A stretch of 64,000 nucleotides of DNA, from positions 29,159,671 to 29,223,670 of the forward strand of contig NW_020954556.1 of assembly GCF_900497805.2 (NCBI RefSeq), given 5' to 3'. How positions within the stretch are numbered: position 1 is the first letter of the stretch; each line of letters begins with the position of its first letter. Shown here in pieces: positions 11,744 to 24,289 of the stretch. This DNA is from Vombatus ursinus (Eukaryota; Chordata; Mammalia; Diprotodontia; Vombatidae). The notes below the pieces were generated by a model that worked only from the letters and a program-made list of their open reading frames with translations, was not told where the DNA came from and did not search any database. The position numbers and the translations under genes were made by a program.

Positions 11744-12959
11744 GATTTATGAATTATTTCAATTAGTACTTGGTTTTCTGTGTTCAGAAGTTCTGGGTAG
11801 TTTTCTTGTATTATTTCTTACATTATGGGGTTCCAATTTTTTTACTTTTCATGTTCTTCTGGGAGATCAATAATCTTTAAGTCGTCTCTACCTATCTTTT
11901 CTTCAAAATCAATATATCTTAATTATATGGAGAACCTACTTTATTTTAATATTATTGCTTCTGGTTTCTCTTCTTTCAGATTGTCCTTCTGTGTATTTGC
12001 ATTCCCAGTTATACTCTTTTGTTTCTTTGGTAAGACTTGCACAATGGATTCAAATTTTTGTATTCTTCCAATTGTTCCTGCCATGCTGGCCATAAATTCT
12101 ATTTTCAAAAATTTGTGTATCTCTTTTAATCTTTTCAGGAACATCCTACTGTGGTTCTATGCTCTCCTGAGAATCTGCAGGGACCTCTGCCTCATCAAGT
12201 GTTGATTCATTTTCCTTTGTCTTGCTATATTTGCTTATAGATAACACTTTTACCTAATCTGGAGGATATTTCCTTCCATTATTAATATCTTCCCTGTTGG
12301 TTTAACTGCTTATGCTCAAAGCCTTTAAGTTTTCTTCCTCCTGGCATTATTTGTAATTTCCGTCTTTTTTCTTATTTTTCCCTATTGCTCACTTTCTGAC
12401 TCCCTTTGTTTCCTTTGGGGCTCAATCTCAAAGCCATCTTGGTTTCCTCCCATGCTGGACAATTAACAGTTCACCAGCCTTAACCTCGGCCACAAGTGAG
12501 TTCTAGAAGGACAGAACTGGCCCTAACTGGATCCTGGGCTCTTTCCCTTGGGGTTAGTGGAGTGCTACATAGCCACAAACACATCTTGTCCCAGTTTCCT
12601 CTGCTCTCCTCTGTCCACTGCTGTCATAGACTAAGCAAACTTCTGCCATCATTGGGTTTCCTTCACTGATGGTGGTGGTGGTGAATAAGGTTGAGTTCTT
12701 TTGTAAACCTGAGTCCTGTAGCTGCTGTCATGGTGATGGGCAGAGTACTGAGCAAGTCTGTTTGGGGTTAAGGATTATTGTGTTATAGTTCATGAGTTTT
12801 TTACTTCACTTGGGTTCTTGGAACTGGAGACTGCTGAAATTGTTTTATCTGTTGTGCATAATTCCTATTTTGGAGAAGATTGAAAGGTTGTGAGGACAGG
12901 AAAAAATTTCTAGTCCTCTATCTTGTTGGTCACATGAGATTTTGAGATTCTGGCCTGAC

Positions 12960-14735
12960 TCAATCACAGTCATCTTAAACTATATTATTCTTCTTTAGAA
13001 AGAAGGGTGGGAGACAAAGAAAGGAAAACATGCAAGAAGGGAAATACAAAATTGTATTGTACAGAAATTGTGCTGTATTGTATTATACAATTGTACTGTA
13101 ATGTACAGAACCACAGAATCACAACTATGAAAGTGAATGGGATGAATTCATCCATTAAAAAAAAAATAGGAAAACAGAATGAACTAGAAAGTACTTGAAT
13201 TTCAAACAGAAAGATTCACATGAGTTCAAATGAGAGGATGGAGTAGAAGAGAGCCTGGGTTCTAGCCCAAGTGTTGTAGAGTCAGCCCAGCACTGATGTC
13301 CCAAGGAGCAAGGAGTAATCTTTGAGAGCAACCTTTTGAACTTATTTCGGTGAAAGCTGAAATGAGGACTCATCTAACAACAATGCCACCTTTGGACATG
13401 AATTTATTTAGGACCAATGCTATGTGGGAATTGAGCTAAGTTTTGAATGTATTACCCCAGAAGCCAAGGTAGTATAGCATACCCTAGAGCTACTAGGGGA
13501 AATGTTTATACACTTGTTCTTGCTATGTCTTTGAAGTAAATACCTTTTGTAAAAAATATCCACTATTAAGTGGTTAAACAGAATTGAAGTACTCTTTGCT
13601 GGTCTCCTAACAGTGGGGGAAACAGCTAGTGGGAGTTTGAATTAATAGAAGTTGAGAAGAGATACCCTGCTCCCAACCCTTAAATGTATCCAAGAACGCT
13701 GAGAGGAGACCAGTGTGGCTCTGAGAGACTTGGAGACCAGAGTATACATGTTACACATTGATTTGATAAAATGAAGTTAAGAGCTATTAAAAAAAAAACC
13801 TAATAAGATGGATAAACCATTAGCTGATATGAATTTTAAAAACAGAGGAAAACCAAATTTCCAGTATCTAAAGTGAAAAAAGACAGCAAATCAAGAGTAA
13901 ATAAAAGAAATTATTAGAAACACACTTGTCTAATTATATGCCAACACAACTGGTCACCTAAATTAAATAGATGAATATTTACAAAAATGCAAAATACTCT
14001 CCAATTAATGGAACCAGAGGTAGAAAATTTAAATAATCCAAATTCATAAGAAATTGAACAAGCCATAAAGAAATTGAACTCCCGAAGAAAAAACCTCCAG
14101 ACCAGATGTATTTACAAATTAATTCTATTCAAAGAACAATTAGTTTCAATATTATGTAAATGGATTTTAAAAATGGTATAGAAGCAATCCTGCCAAGTTC
14201 TTTCTATGATACAAAAATTGTCATAAAACCTAAACCAGTAAGAAACAAAGCAAAGAAAGAAAACTACAAACCAATATATGTAATGACTATAAACACAAAA
14301 ATAATGAATAAAATATTAGCAAAGAGACTATAACAATGTATTAAAAAATATTTTTCACTCTGACCAGGTTTTACTTATATTGAATCTACCCAGCATTAGT
14401 ATTATAATGAGAACTATAAACATAACAGATCATGTTAATAACAAAAACTATCAAATTCACGTGATTTCATTAGTGCACGCAGAAAACCTTTTGACAAACT
14501 ACAACACCCACTTCTTTTAAAAACACCAAGAGTCATAGGAATAAATGGCCCTTTCTTTAAAATAGAAAATGGTATCTATGTAAAACTGATATCCAGTGTT
14601 ATATCATAATGAAAAATGCTATAAATCTCTCCAATAACATGGTGAAGAAATGTTCATTGTCACCACTGTGAACTGAACAACCATCAACAAACACAAATAT
14701 TTCAATACACAAAGAATAAGAAATACACTTTAAAA
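12960..14735 (+). mobile_element. L1 LINE ORF2 remnant, split
   Basis: The ORF2 start is seen at about 13095-13170 (gtgaatgggatgaattcatc, encoding VNGMNSS-like). The RT domain continues at about 13790-14650, including accatt-type RT blocks and text equal to KPPGPD-, EFHVISLVHAEN- and YQCYIIMKNA-like stretches broken by stops. The intervening 13200-13785 is foreign. The orientation opposes the neighbouring minus-strand L1s. Confidence 0.75.
13200..13785 (+). mobile_element. LTR-like insertion in L1
   Basis: This non-L1 sequence separates ORF2 start from the RT domain. It holds a short signal-like stretch (ttgaagtaaataccttttgt near 13530) and a GC-richer 3' third, the usual texture of a mammalian class III (ERVL/MaLR-like) LTR. 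The exact ends and target duplication are not resolved. An old, incomplete-looking fossil. Confidence 0.4.
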
Positions 14736-14739
14736 GAAA

Positions 14740-15310
14740 GCGATTTTCTGTCATGCACTTCTTCCTCTAAACATACGTGTTTTGAAGGGGACCAATGACA
14801 TCATGGAGTGATGTCTTGACTCACTAGGAAATTGGATTTAAGTGAGCAGAGTTGCACAAAATCATCAACCTCACTCTCTCTTCCAGAGTCGTTGAAGTTC
14901 AGATGGTGAGACAAAAGCCAGGATGATTGGTGATGGCCCGGGATGCACTGTATGACCTTGGCATCTTTGATGTCTGACCAAGCTCTAAGGCAAGCACTCC
15001 ACAGTCCCTGTTTCAGCCACCTTCATGGCCATTGGAACAAATTGTTCTCATCTGCACATTCCATCAGCAAAAGTCTTCGCATGCTTAGAATATTCAGGCC
15101 CCTAAGTCAATGATAGATTTGAGACCTGTCATTTACCCTCAACCTAGTATAGACTTAGTTTGCCAAGATAATTTTGCTGGGTGTGGCCACAGGGCAAGCC
15201 ACAGCTTCTTGGAGCCACATATGAAAACTGGGTGAAGTTGAACACCAAAGGTGGATGAGCAGCGCTGAAAAGGGCTTGGCGAGCCCTCACATCAGAGATG
15301 TGCTATTCCC
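14740..15310 (+). mobile_element. RTE-dependent SINE, long form
   Basis: Starts near ggggaccaatgacatcatgg and continues with gatttaagtgagcagagttg, cactctctcttccagagtc, aggatgattggtgatggccc. The same core recurs at 34630-34824 and, reversed, at 35590-35733. Its head resembles the 3' end of RTE-1 (compare 53630-53680), consistent with RTE mobilisation. The downstream 15000-15310 is more diverged and may be a separate part. Confidence 0.65.
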
Positions 15311-16658
15311 CCCTGAACATCTCATACATCCCAATATATACAGTACAGCAAAACAAATGAACATATTGACTATGTTTGAGAATGCTGGTTTCACTCTGCA
15401 TCTCTAGCCCATTATCTCTTTTTCAAGATATGGAATATAGGTTTCATCATCAGTCTTTTTAAGGCACTATTGTTTGCTGCTTTTTTTCCCAGAGTTTTGA
15501 ATCCTTTCAAAAATTGTTTTTCTTTGTATTGCTGCTGGTATCACGTGAATTTGGCTCTTGTTTTTACCTGTTTCACTCTGCACCAATTCATATAGTTCTT
15601 TCCGTGTTTATCTGAATCTTTCATATTCACCATTTCTTATGTCCCAATAATATTCAGTTACATTTATGTACCACAGTTTGTTCACAGATTCTTATTTGAT
15701 AGGCATTTATTTTGTTTATAAAGCTTTACTAATACAAAAAGTTCACAAAGTTGTTTCTGTCTTCCTTCTCCCCCTCCTCCATTTTTGAACTATTAGGGGC
15801 ATATCTAGATAAAAGGATATGTAGGTTAGTGACTTCTGGGGTATATTTCCAAATTATTTTTCCAGAATTGTTGAACCAATTCATGTCTTCACTAACAGTG
15901 CTTCAGTGTGCCTATTTCTTACAACCTCTCCAATAGTTGCTATTTTTGTTGTTTTGATGACAGAATATTCTATTCTCTATTCTATTATTTCTGGAACCTC
16001 AAAGTTGTTTTAGTGTATATTTCTCTAATTATTAGTGTTTAAGCACATTAAAAATATATTTATTAATAGTTTGCATTTTTCCACTTGAAAAATTTCCTTT
16101 GACCACTTAACTATTGAGGAATATCTTGAGTTACATATTTGTATAAATTCTTTAAATATCTTACATATTAGGTCTTTACCAGAACTTTGCTTTGAAGATT
16201 TTCCCCAATTGTTTCACTCCTAATTCTAACTGCATTTATATTGCTTATGCAAAGGCTTTTTTATATGTTCCAAAATGTTTATCTTTCATGATCATTTGTA
16301 TAGATAAAAACTCTCCCCCATACATAATGATGAGAGATCTTGACTTACCTTCTTTAGTTTCTTTATGGTATGGTCTTTTATACTTATGTCATATATATAT
16401 TTGGGGTTTCTTGTATTATATGATACAAGGTATTTATTTAAAACTAATTTATGCCAAACTGCTTTTCTGTTTCCCCAGCAGTTTTTGTCAAATAGGTAAT
16501 CTTTACTCTAGTAGTTGATATCCTTGGATTTATCAAATACTATGTCACTATATTCTATTATTTCTGTGTTTTGTTTACTTAATCCATAAAGTACTTCTTA
16601 TAACTACTTTGTAGTATGATTTGAGATCTATTACTGTTAAATTCTCTTTATTTGATTG

Positions 16659-16815
16659 TACATGTCTAGCATATATCAAATTGCTTGCCATCTTGGAAGA
16701 GGGAAGAAGGAAAGGAGAAAAAAATTTGGAACTCGAAATCTTATAAATGTGAATGTTGAAAACTATGTTTACATGTAATTGGAAAAAATAAAATACTATT
16801 AAGTAGGGAAAAATT
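16659..16815 (+). mobile_element. L1 3' UTR/3' end insertion
   Basis: About 155 bp of L1 3' UTR with cttgccatcttggaagagg, tttggaact, gtgaatgttgaaaact and a terminal aaaaaataaaata tail, opposite in strand to the L1 it sits in. A very short 5'-truncated insertion. Confidence 0.75.
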
Positions 16816-17029
16816 ATCTTCATTCTTACCTTTTTCCAATATTTACCTTGATATTCTTGACTTTTTGTTTCTCAAGATGAATTTTATTTTATCTTATTCT
16901 ATAAAGTAACCTTTTAGTAGTTTGTTTTATATGACAAAAAATCTTTAAGTTAATTTATGTAGCATTATCATTTTAATTATATTGGCATACTTCATAGGTG
17001 AAGAATTAATATTTCTCTAATTCTTTAAA

Positions 17030-18130
17030 TCTTCATTTCTTTCTTTCTTTCTTTCTTTTTTTTTTTGCAGCCAAAAACAAGGTTTATTGAAGATTCGCCA
17101 TATTAGCTAGACTCTTAAGGAATCTGAGCATCTATGAGCTATTGGCTAGATTCTAAGAATCAGAGCATCTTAATAGAGCCTTTTCTCCCTGAGTAATTTC
17201 CTTAATTTTTTGAAAACTTACTTGCTTTTGGAATGCAGTTCTTAGTCCTTCTAACAGGCAAATTACCATGTGATCTCTCCTTGCCCTATCCTCACTCTTC
17301 TGATAATCCCATCCTGGGTCAATAGTGGCAACAGCAGCTGTTCCTGGGGGGCATTTTGTGGGGTCATAGGTAGCAAAATGATCCCCAAATTTTTGGGCCT
17401 GTTCCCAGATTCTCCTCTTCAGTGGTACAACAGGTGGAGAAGAGGATATACAAATCACCACAAGAAAGCTCAAATTGTAGGGACATGTCCCTAAAGCCCT
17501 CAGTAAACTTAATGGGATCTTCTGAGGATCGCCCCAGTTTCTCTTTGACCTGAATGAGGTCTGAAATGGAGAACGGAACATGCACCCTGATTTTCCCATT
17601 AGGGGAGACAGTAACTTCCCTTAGGGGAAAAAACCCTGAAGGTGCTATGGGAACTGGGGCTAGGGAGGTAGGGATTTAGGAAGTCCCACTTCTTGTGAGT
17701 GAGGGACTGGGAAATGCTGGCTGAATTGGACTGGACTGCAAAGCCAGGGGATCCAGCTGGCAAGGGGAAAAATCAGCTGACACTGGAGAAGGGGGAGGGA
17801 TCAAGGGAGGAGATACCACTGAGGCTGGGGCTGAGGCCAAGGTCTGGGTGGTCCTTGCCTCAGGGTAAAGGGCCTGGGGAGGAGGTGTGGCCAAAACCTA
17901 AGCAGAGGTCACCTCCTGAGCAGGGGTCTGAGGAGAAATTGCAGTATGGAAAGGGGGTTGAGATGGAGGAAAAGGGGAGGGAAAGCAAGGGAAAGAGGGG
18001 TTAGGCAAGGAGGGAGGGGGATGGGAAATGGGGGGCCAAGGGAAAATGGGGAGAATAGGGAGGGGGTAGGGACTAGGGAGGTGCTATAGCTCTGGGAGCC
18101 ATAAAAAGAGGGTCGTCCAAAAAGTCATTA
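17030..18130 (-). mobile_element. Poly(A)-tailed retrocopy of a gammaretrovirus-like transcript (gag part)
   Basis: The minus strand shows, in order, a proline-rich matrix/p12-like segment (about 17676-18100), a capsid segment resembling the MLV p30 domain (VPFSISDL, SEDP, DYQKSEDRARRDH and KIKEITQG in about 17153-17585), a short LTR R-like end with AATAAA at about 17082-17087, and an A-rich tail with GAAA repeats at 17033-17066. Pol, env and full LTRs are absent. The tail points to L1-mediated copying of a processed or deleted ERV RNA. It is broken, with several breaks, and sits in an L1, so it is younger than that L1. Confidence 0.75.
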
Positions 18131-18437
18131 AAAAGAATTTGGTAGTTGCATTAATGTATATCCTGATATTAGTTGGATCCCAGGGAATTTATGTATTCTG
18201 TAGTTATTTTGAATGTATTTCCCTTTTCTATTTTCTCCTGCTTGGTTTGTTAGTAATGTATAAAAATTTTTGTGTAGGTTTATTTTATATCCTGCTACTT
18301 TACTGAAGTTATTGTCTCAATTTTTTAGTTAAATCTCTAAAATTCTCAAAGTAAGCCATCATATTCTCTGCAAATAACAATAATTTTGTTTATTCTTTGT
18401 TTATGTTTATTTCCTCATTTTCTTTTTCTCATTTTGT

Positions 18438-20493
18438 TATTGTTCATTCTTCTTACTCAAAGATGACCAGCGACATCACGACGTTGCGGTCAAGGTACAG
18501 TGTGTTTGACTGTGGCTAATCAGTCTAGTATGAGCTCAGAAGGCTCTGTCACAGGTCAGGCACAGAGTCCGTTTGGATATCTGGGTTGGAAATGTCTAGA
18601 TTTCCACATCTCATACTTCCTTTGTACTACTGCTGCTCTTCTTTGCTCCTAGAGCACAGCACCTTCTTTGTTGCTGGCCTGCCATGTTGGATGTCCTTTA
18701 CCAGTGTCTATGTATCACAATCAATACTAACATTCTTCAGAGAGACCTTGAGAGTGTCTTTGTATCCCTTCTTCTGACCTGCATGTGAGTGCTTGCCTTG
18801 TATGAGTTCTCCATAAAATTGTCTTTTAGGTAGACCTACATTTGGCCCATCAGAGTTGCTCTCTGCAGTGGAATTTGAGTGTTTGGCAGAGGACTCGGTA
18901 TATGGTACCTTATCTGGCCAGGTAATCTTTAGAATCTTCCTAAGACAATTCAAATGGAAGTGATTCAATTTTCTGGTATGGCACTGGCAAACTATCCAGG
19001 TTTCACAAGCACACAATGATGAAGTCAGAACGGTGGCTATATAGATCTCCAGTTTGGTAGGCAGCCTAATACCTCTTCTCTCTCACACTTTCTTTTGAAG
19101 CTTTCCAAACCTTGGACTAGCTCTGGCAATACATGTGTTGACCTCATAATCTATGTGGATATCCCTGGAAAGTATGTGCTGCTAAGGCAAGTGAATTTAT
19201 CCACAGCATTCAATATTTCTCCATTTACTGTGACCAATGGTTCCATGTATGGATGATACAGTGCTGGCTGATGGAGGACCTCTGTTTTCTTGGTGTTGGC
19301 TGCCCAAGTCACAGAGAACCAATCATATTCGGTTGCATCTCAGCCTCAGAGGCTGTTTTGGCGCACACAATCATCTGTGAACAAAAAGTCACACACCAAC
19401 TCTGTTCTGCACTTTAGTCTTGACTTGTAGCCTTTTCAAGTTAAATAGTTCACCATCAGTGCAGTCACTGACCTTGATGCAACATCCTTGTTGAAAGTAT
19501 CTGACAACCTTGCTGAAAACATCATGCTATGAAGCTTCGGAGCAAACACACAGCCTTGCTTCACTCTATTGGTGACTGGGAAGGCATGAGAACATTTTCC
19601 TTTGTCCAGAACTGGTGTGAGCATGCCAACATAAAACTGGTGGACAATACTTATAAACTTCTCCAGGCAACCAAATTTTACCATGATCTTCCACAATCCT
19701 TCATGACTGACAGTATCAAAGTCCTTGGTCAGGTCAATGAACATTGGGTACAGACCTCTGTTCTGCTCCTGGCATTTCTCCTGGAGTTTTTGGGCAGCAT
19801 ACATTATATCAACCATTCCTTGGCCCTTTCTAAAGCCACACTGGCTCTCAGGTGGATGACTGTCTTGCAGGTGAAAGATCAGCTGATTAAAGAGGACTCT
19901 AGGAAGAATCTTGCCAGCAATGACTAAGAGAGAGATACCCCTCTGCCTCCCCATGGTTGTCACAAGACAACCTGTTTCCTTTTCCTTTATAGAGATCGAC
20001 AGTGGAGGCATCCTTGATCTCCTAGGGGATGACTTCCTCTTGCCATGTAACCTGGAAGATTTAAGTCAGCTTTGTATGAACAGTGGGACCCCTGCCTTGT
20101 AGATCTCTGCTGGGATAGAATCAGCACCAGGTGCTTTGCCACACAAGAGAAGCCTAATGGCATTCAATACCTCTTCATCAGTTGGAACTTCAACTAGAGA
20201 GATTGACTTCAACCTGAGGTATACAGTCAGTGGCTTCAGCATTGATTGATGGTCTGTTGAGAACACTATGGAAGTTCCCCCCTCCCCCATCTCTCCAGGA
20301 TCATGTCTTTATCACTGATTAGTGTGGCTCTATCAGTGCTGTATAGTTGAGATGCTCCAGAGGTCTTTAGTCCATAAATAGTCTTCAGGGCATTGTAGAA
20401 GCTCACATTGTTGCTATTGGTGTAAAACTGTGTCTCATCTGCCTTCTTACTGAGCCAAGAATTCTGAATATAGCTATATATGTATGTGCACAC
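18438..20493 (-). mobile_element. RTE-1-type LINE, RT and C-terminal region, 5' truncated
   Basis: The minus strand carries, in pieces, the pre-RT region (residues ILERW and GKAPGADSIPAEIYK, 20066-20493), a 191-aa frame with RT blocks QCGFRKGQGMVDIMYAAQK, FIDLTKDFDTVSHEGLW and NRVKQGC (19436-20011), an FTDD active-site motif near 19380, and a C-terminal tail with RKLNHFHLNCLRKILKITW (18708-19016). The N-terminal endonuclease is missing. The 3' end lies near 18438 (gttcattcttcttactcaaagatgacc). Several frameshifts and stops separate the pieces. This is the best preserved RT in the window but is not functional. Confidence 0.85.
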
Positions 20494-20955
20494 ATTTATA
20501 TGTACAGATAGATAGATGTAGATATATAAAGAAAATCTAGTGGCCTCTAATCCTTGTTATGTGATTAATTTTGGCATGTGCAGAGATTTTTGGAGAAGGC
20601 TCAAATCTATGTAGAGAAAGTAACATCCGTGCTTCAGCTTGAAGTGAAGGGAAGGAGGAGAAGATAGTTACTCCATTCACATTGAGAGAATACCCCTAAA
20701 ACAGCACAACTTTCCATAAATAGAAGAATCTATATATATATATAATCAGAGAGATTAATAACATAAAAATAATTTAGTAGAGTTAAGTCCTTCAGGCAAA
20801 AATGGGACCCAATGTCTGGGAAAGGGAAATGTGTTTTACTGGTACTTAGGCCTCTTTCCAGTATGAAGGCTTCTACTGCCCTAGAAAATAATGTACTAGA
20901 GCATACCTCCCTTAACCACCCTTATAATCTTTACATAAGTATTCATCTGCTTATT
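20494..20955. other. unclassified stretch
   Basis: No gene recognised. It has short TATA/GATA-rich tracts at 20470-20530 and 20730-20745. Confidence 0.5.
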
Positions 20956-21905
20956 TTAATTCTACTCTTTAAATTCTATTAATTGATTTCATTTACCCTG
21001 TTTTCACATAATTGAGCAAAATAATTTCAAATATTTTATTTCTACTTTTATGATTTTGTCATTTTTATTTTTTTGTTTTGCTTCTCCTTTTTGATCAAAT
21101 TAGTTATTTTTTGTCAGTTTCATGAGTCTTTTTAAAAAAAAAACTTCCCAATTTTATTTATTTACTAATATACTTTTTTTAGCTTTCACTTTTATCTCTT
21201 TTTTGATCATCAAAATGTCAATTTTTGTATTTGAGAGTTTTCATTTGTTTTTTGTTGCTTTTTTAGTGTTTTTAGTTGAATGGTTAATTCACTGATCTCT
21301 TATTTCTTCCTTTATTGATAAATAGGTTTAAATAAATAAATTTTTCTGTAAGGACTTCCTTGGCTACATCTCACAAAATTTTGGCGTGTTGTCTCACAGC
21401 TGTTGTTTTCTTTTACAAAATCATGTATTGTTTCTGAGATCTGTTCTTTGAATCACTAATTCTTTAAAATTATATTACTTAATCTCCATTTAATTATAAA
21501 ACTAGTCTTCAAATCATTCTTCTTGATTATAATTTGCATTGTATTGAGGTAAGTAAAGAATGTTTTAATACCTCTGCTTTTCTACATTTGTTTATGAGGT
21601 TTTAATACCTTAGCACATGGTCAGTTTTTGTAAAGGTGCTCTGCAAAGTTGAGCTGTATTGTGATTCCCATTCAGTAATCAATAGATATCTATCATATCT
21701 ACCTTTTCTAAATTAGATTCAAATTCTTTACTTTCTCTTCTTGTTAAATTTGTCCAGTTCTGAAAAGGGTACTTTAAAGTCCCCAATATTTATTGTTTTT
21801 CTGCTTATTTCTTTCTATAACTCAAGCTTTTTCTTTAAGTACTTAGACACTATCATTCACTACATGTAAATTTAGTATTAAAATTACTTCATTACCTATG
21901 TGCTG
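20956..21905 (-). mobile_element. L1 LINE, endonuclease-RT linker region
   Basis: Antisense L1 matching the linker and endonuclease half of ORF2: agttattttttgtcagtttc, aaggacttccttggctacat, ttctgaaaagggtactttaaagtccc and related blocks in L1 order. It cannot be a simple continuation of the L1 at 18437, because about 1 kb of RT would be missing between them. Confidence 0.7.
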
Positions 21906-21907
21906 TG

Positions 21908-22215
21908 GTAAGAGCATTCAAGTGAAGCTAACTTTTCCTTCAAATGTATTGAAACAATCAAGACTTGATTGGTTCAGGGCTCAAGCTTCAGGCTGTTGCC
22001 AAAACTTCCTGGTTGCTTAAGTACAAAATGACCATGAAGATTTTCAGACACTTGCTGGTGCTTGGCAGAGTATGACGAGCAACTCAAGCAAGGGAGCTTT
22101 GCTTAGCTAAATCAACTCAGGGTACCTTCGGTGACTATCTTTGTTGAATATCTTTCTGCTTTGGCTAAGTAAATATCATTCTGTAACTGTTGAATGGCCT
22201 GCCAATGTCTTATTT
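21908..22215 (+). mobile_element. LTR-like dispersed repeat, copy A
   Basis: Shares acttttccttcaaa, agacttgattgg, cttcctggttgcttaagtacaaaa and ccatgaaga with copy B at 24290-24470, and the acttgattg block plus a late ttggctaagtaaat block with copy C at 58250-58625. A CCAAT-like and a TATA-like motif in tandem suggest an LTR. With copy B it could bound a decayed provirus of about 2.5 kb, which is unproven. An old fossil. Confidence 0.5.
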
Positions 22216-22303
22216 TGGGCCTATATGGAACCTAAACTATAAAGGGAGTGGTCCATCCCAGAATGATTGGCTCAGTAGTGCAGGATTAAAACAAAATGAT
22301 CTC

Positions 22304-22459
22304 GGGGCAGCTGGGAGTGCAGCAGATAGAGCATCGGCCCTGGAATCAGGAAGACCCGAGTTCAAATCAAGTGCCTCAGACACTTGACACTTACTAGCTG
22401 TGTGACCCTGGGCAAGTCACTTGACTCCAATTGCCTCGCACAAATAAAAAAAAAAAAAA
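22304..22459 (+). mobile_element. Short marsupial SINE
   Basis: Near-complete: ggggcagctgggagtgcag head, TTACTAGCTGTGTGACCCTG core, caattgcctcgca end and an A tail at 22446-22459. Confidence 0.92.
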
Positions 22460-24289
22460 TCTCATCAGAGTGGAGGATGGGCAGTACAAAGGAAAATGAG
22501 CCCAGATTGGCCTTTGTACTTTTAGTGATGCCTCTGGAGAGGGTGGCTGCTTTCTCTGACATGCCCCACCCCCACCCCTAAGAGATTAGAGAGTAAACTA
22601 CCTAAGACCATTTAACTAGGAGAGACTGGTATGACTATGCTCTGTATTCTTGAAGATTTTGGTCTTTTAAGCCTACCAGTTTCGTTTTCTCTGGACTTTG
22701 CAGCCCAATAATTTAAGCCTTCTCCAAGTTTCCCCTCCAAATATATTTCTTCAGGACTCAGTTTACCTTCAAAACAACCAGGAATTTTAGTTTTGGGGAT
22801 TTAAAATTATTTTCTCCTCATTAGGTCTTTACACATATTGAAGAGTAAATGCATTCTCCCCGGCCGGGGTCTAAAAACTTGTGTAATAGTCATCATTGCC
22901 TAACTGCCTCAGAAGAAACCTACTGAAAGAAAGCTTTTCCCAGATTTAAGAGAGTCATATTTGTTGCGTCTGAATGGAGAAAGAACTATTTTGTTTTAAT
23001 GGCATTTTGGAAATGACAATTCAACTGAACAAGTAATTTTTAGTTCTTTAGAAATGTGACTTTAGACATAACCAGTTGAGGGGTTGTATAAGGTACTCCA
23101 ACAGTGAGAGAATGTGAAGTCAGATCCCTGGAATTTTTGGATTTTCTAACAACTGTGCTAAAGGTGGGTTTTCATCTTTTTTTTTTTTTGAGTTTTGAAA
23201 AAATTATATATTTTTAAAAATTTGGTGTTCGAAAGGTCAGTAAGAAATACTTTAAATGGACTTTGTTGTTATTCTTTAGTGCAAGCCAGTGAGGGACACA
23301 TTTGAAAAGAAAATGCTCAATTTTCCTCAAGATCCCAGAGACATTTCTGGAATTGGGTATATAACAAATGTGCCAATTGTACCCCTAGTTAACTAGGGGC
23401 CAAGGCCAGGCAAGTGTACTGTATTAGTTAAAAGTTTCCACTCTCACTCCTGAATTTTGAAGCACAGATGCAGGTCCCAGTAGCAGCAATAACAGAAGCA
23501 GACAACAGCAGTAGCAGTGTCAGAAGAGTGGGCATTGGTGTTGGTATTGTCAGTGACAAAAGGTAGGCCCTTTGTAACCCATTGCTTGCTATAATCTGGA
23601 ATAGATTGGACCTTTCACACAGCTACCAGTGTAACACAGGTGTTCGTTGTACAACCCTTCTCAGGGAGGGCTTGGAAGATCAAGGGGTGACATTTTGGAA
23701 AGTAGCTTGCTTTCTGACAACAAGAGAGAGACGAAAGGGCCTGCCTAGACCTCATAGAAGGACAGTGATCTAGCATAGGCCTCTCATTTTATATCCTCCT
23801 CCAATGAAGCTTCTGGGGAATGAAAGGTCCCAGCTGGTAGGCCACTAAGTGGTTGGTGGTACAGGGAAATTCTCCCTGGTCTGTAATGAGGATTTGTTAC
23901 TATACAGGAAAAAGTATTTATTATCTTTGCCATATCCTTTATGTTTCCTAGTGTTTCTCCTGTTTGTGCTTACCTTTTTACATTGAGAGACTCATTGAGA
24001 GCTACAAAGGTTGGGCATTACCTACCATACAGACCTGATCATTTAGGCTTAGGACTTTATCTTTTCAAGGACTGTCCCTCATTCAGAGAGCTATTACATT
24101 TTTTGTTTGTTTTGACTATGTTTCTGTTTTAGTTTTTCTTTTTTTCCTCTAGTGCTACCTATGTCATGCTTCTTGAATACCAAAGCTAGGGCTGACCAGT
24201 GATAGCCCTGAAGTCATTTAAGTGGTCAAAGGTCTTCTAGGACATCTTAAAGACCTTCCCACCAAGGAGTAGAGTGTAGGAAGAGCAAA
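22460..24289. other. unclassified stretch between LTR-like copies
   Basis: No gene recognised. The stretch is GC-richer than its surroundings around 23400-23900 and contains a T tract at 23180-23192. It may be the decayed interior of an old LTR element bounded by copies A and B, but I see no retroviral protein motif. Confidence 0.35.

Larger units (their letters stand above)
6965..12935 (-). mobile_element. L1 LINE, RT through 5' UTR, interrupted by solo LTR
   Basis: Collinear antisense L1 without its 3' third. About 6965-8000 matches the RT domain, 8200-8640 the RT-endonuclease linker, 8690-9180 the endonuclease, 9180-10500 the inter-ORF region, and about 10540-10914 plus 11744-12220 ORF1. 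About 12240-12935 is the 5' UTR, ending near a diverged catcttg motif. The LTR at 10915-11737 sits inside ORF1. Frames are disrupted throughout and only short ones persist, so this is an inactive copy. It is about 5.1 kb without the LTR. Confidence 0.8.
15345..18437 (-). mobile_element. L1 LINE ORF2, minus strand, with two insertions
   Basis: Antisense ORF2 runs from the C-terminal region (about 15345-16658) into the RT domain (about 16816-17030 and 18130-18437), collinear with mammalian L1. Recognisable blocks include cctctccaatagttgctatt, cttgatattcttgactttttg and gatcccagggaatttatg. An L1 3' end (16659-16815) and a retroviral retrocopy (about 17030-18130) interrupt it. All frames are decayed. 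The RTE element at 18438 truncates the RT side. Confidence 0.8.

Noticed and set aside
17153-17599. The 148-aa minus-strand frame as a host gene
   Set aside because: Its sequence has gag capsid features and lies in a poly(A)-tailed retroviral retrocopy that is broken. No splice structure or conservation evidence for a host gene is visible.
19436-20011. 191-aa frame as a living reverse transcriptase
   Set aside because: It is part of an RTE element with a missing endonuclease and frameshifts on both sides.
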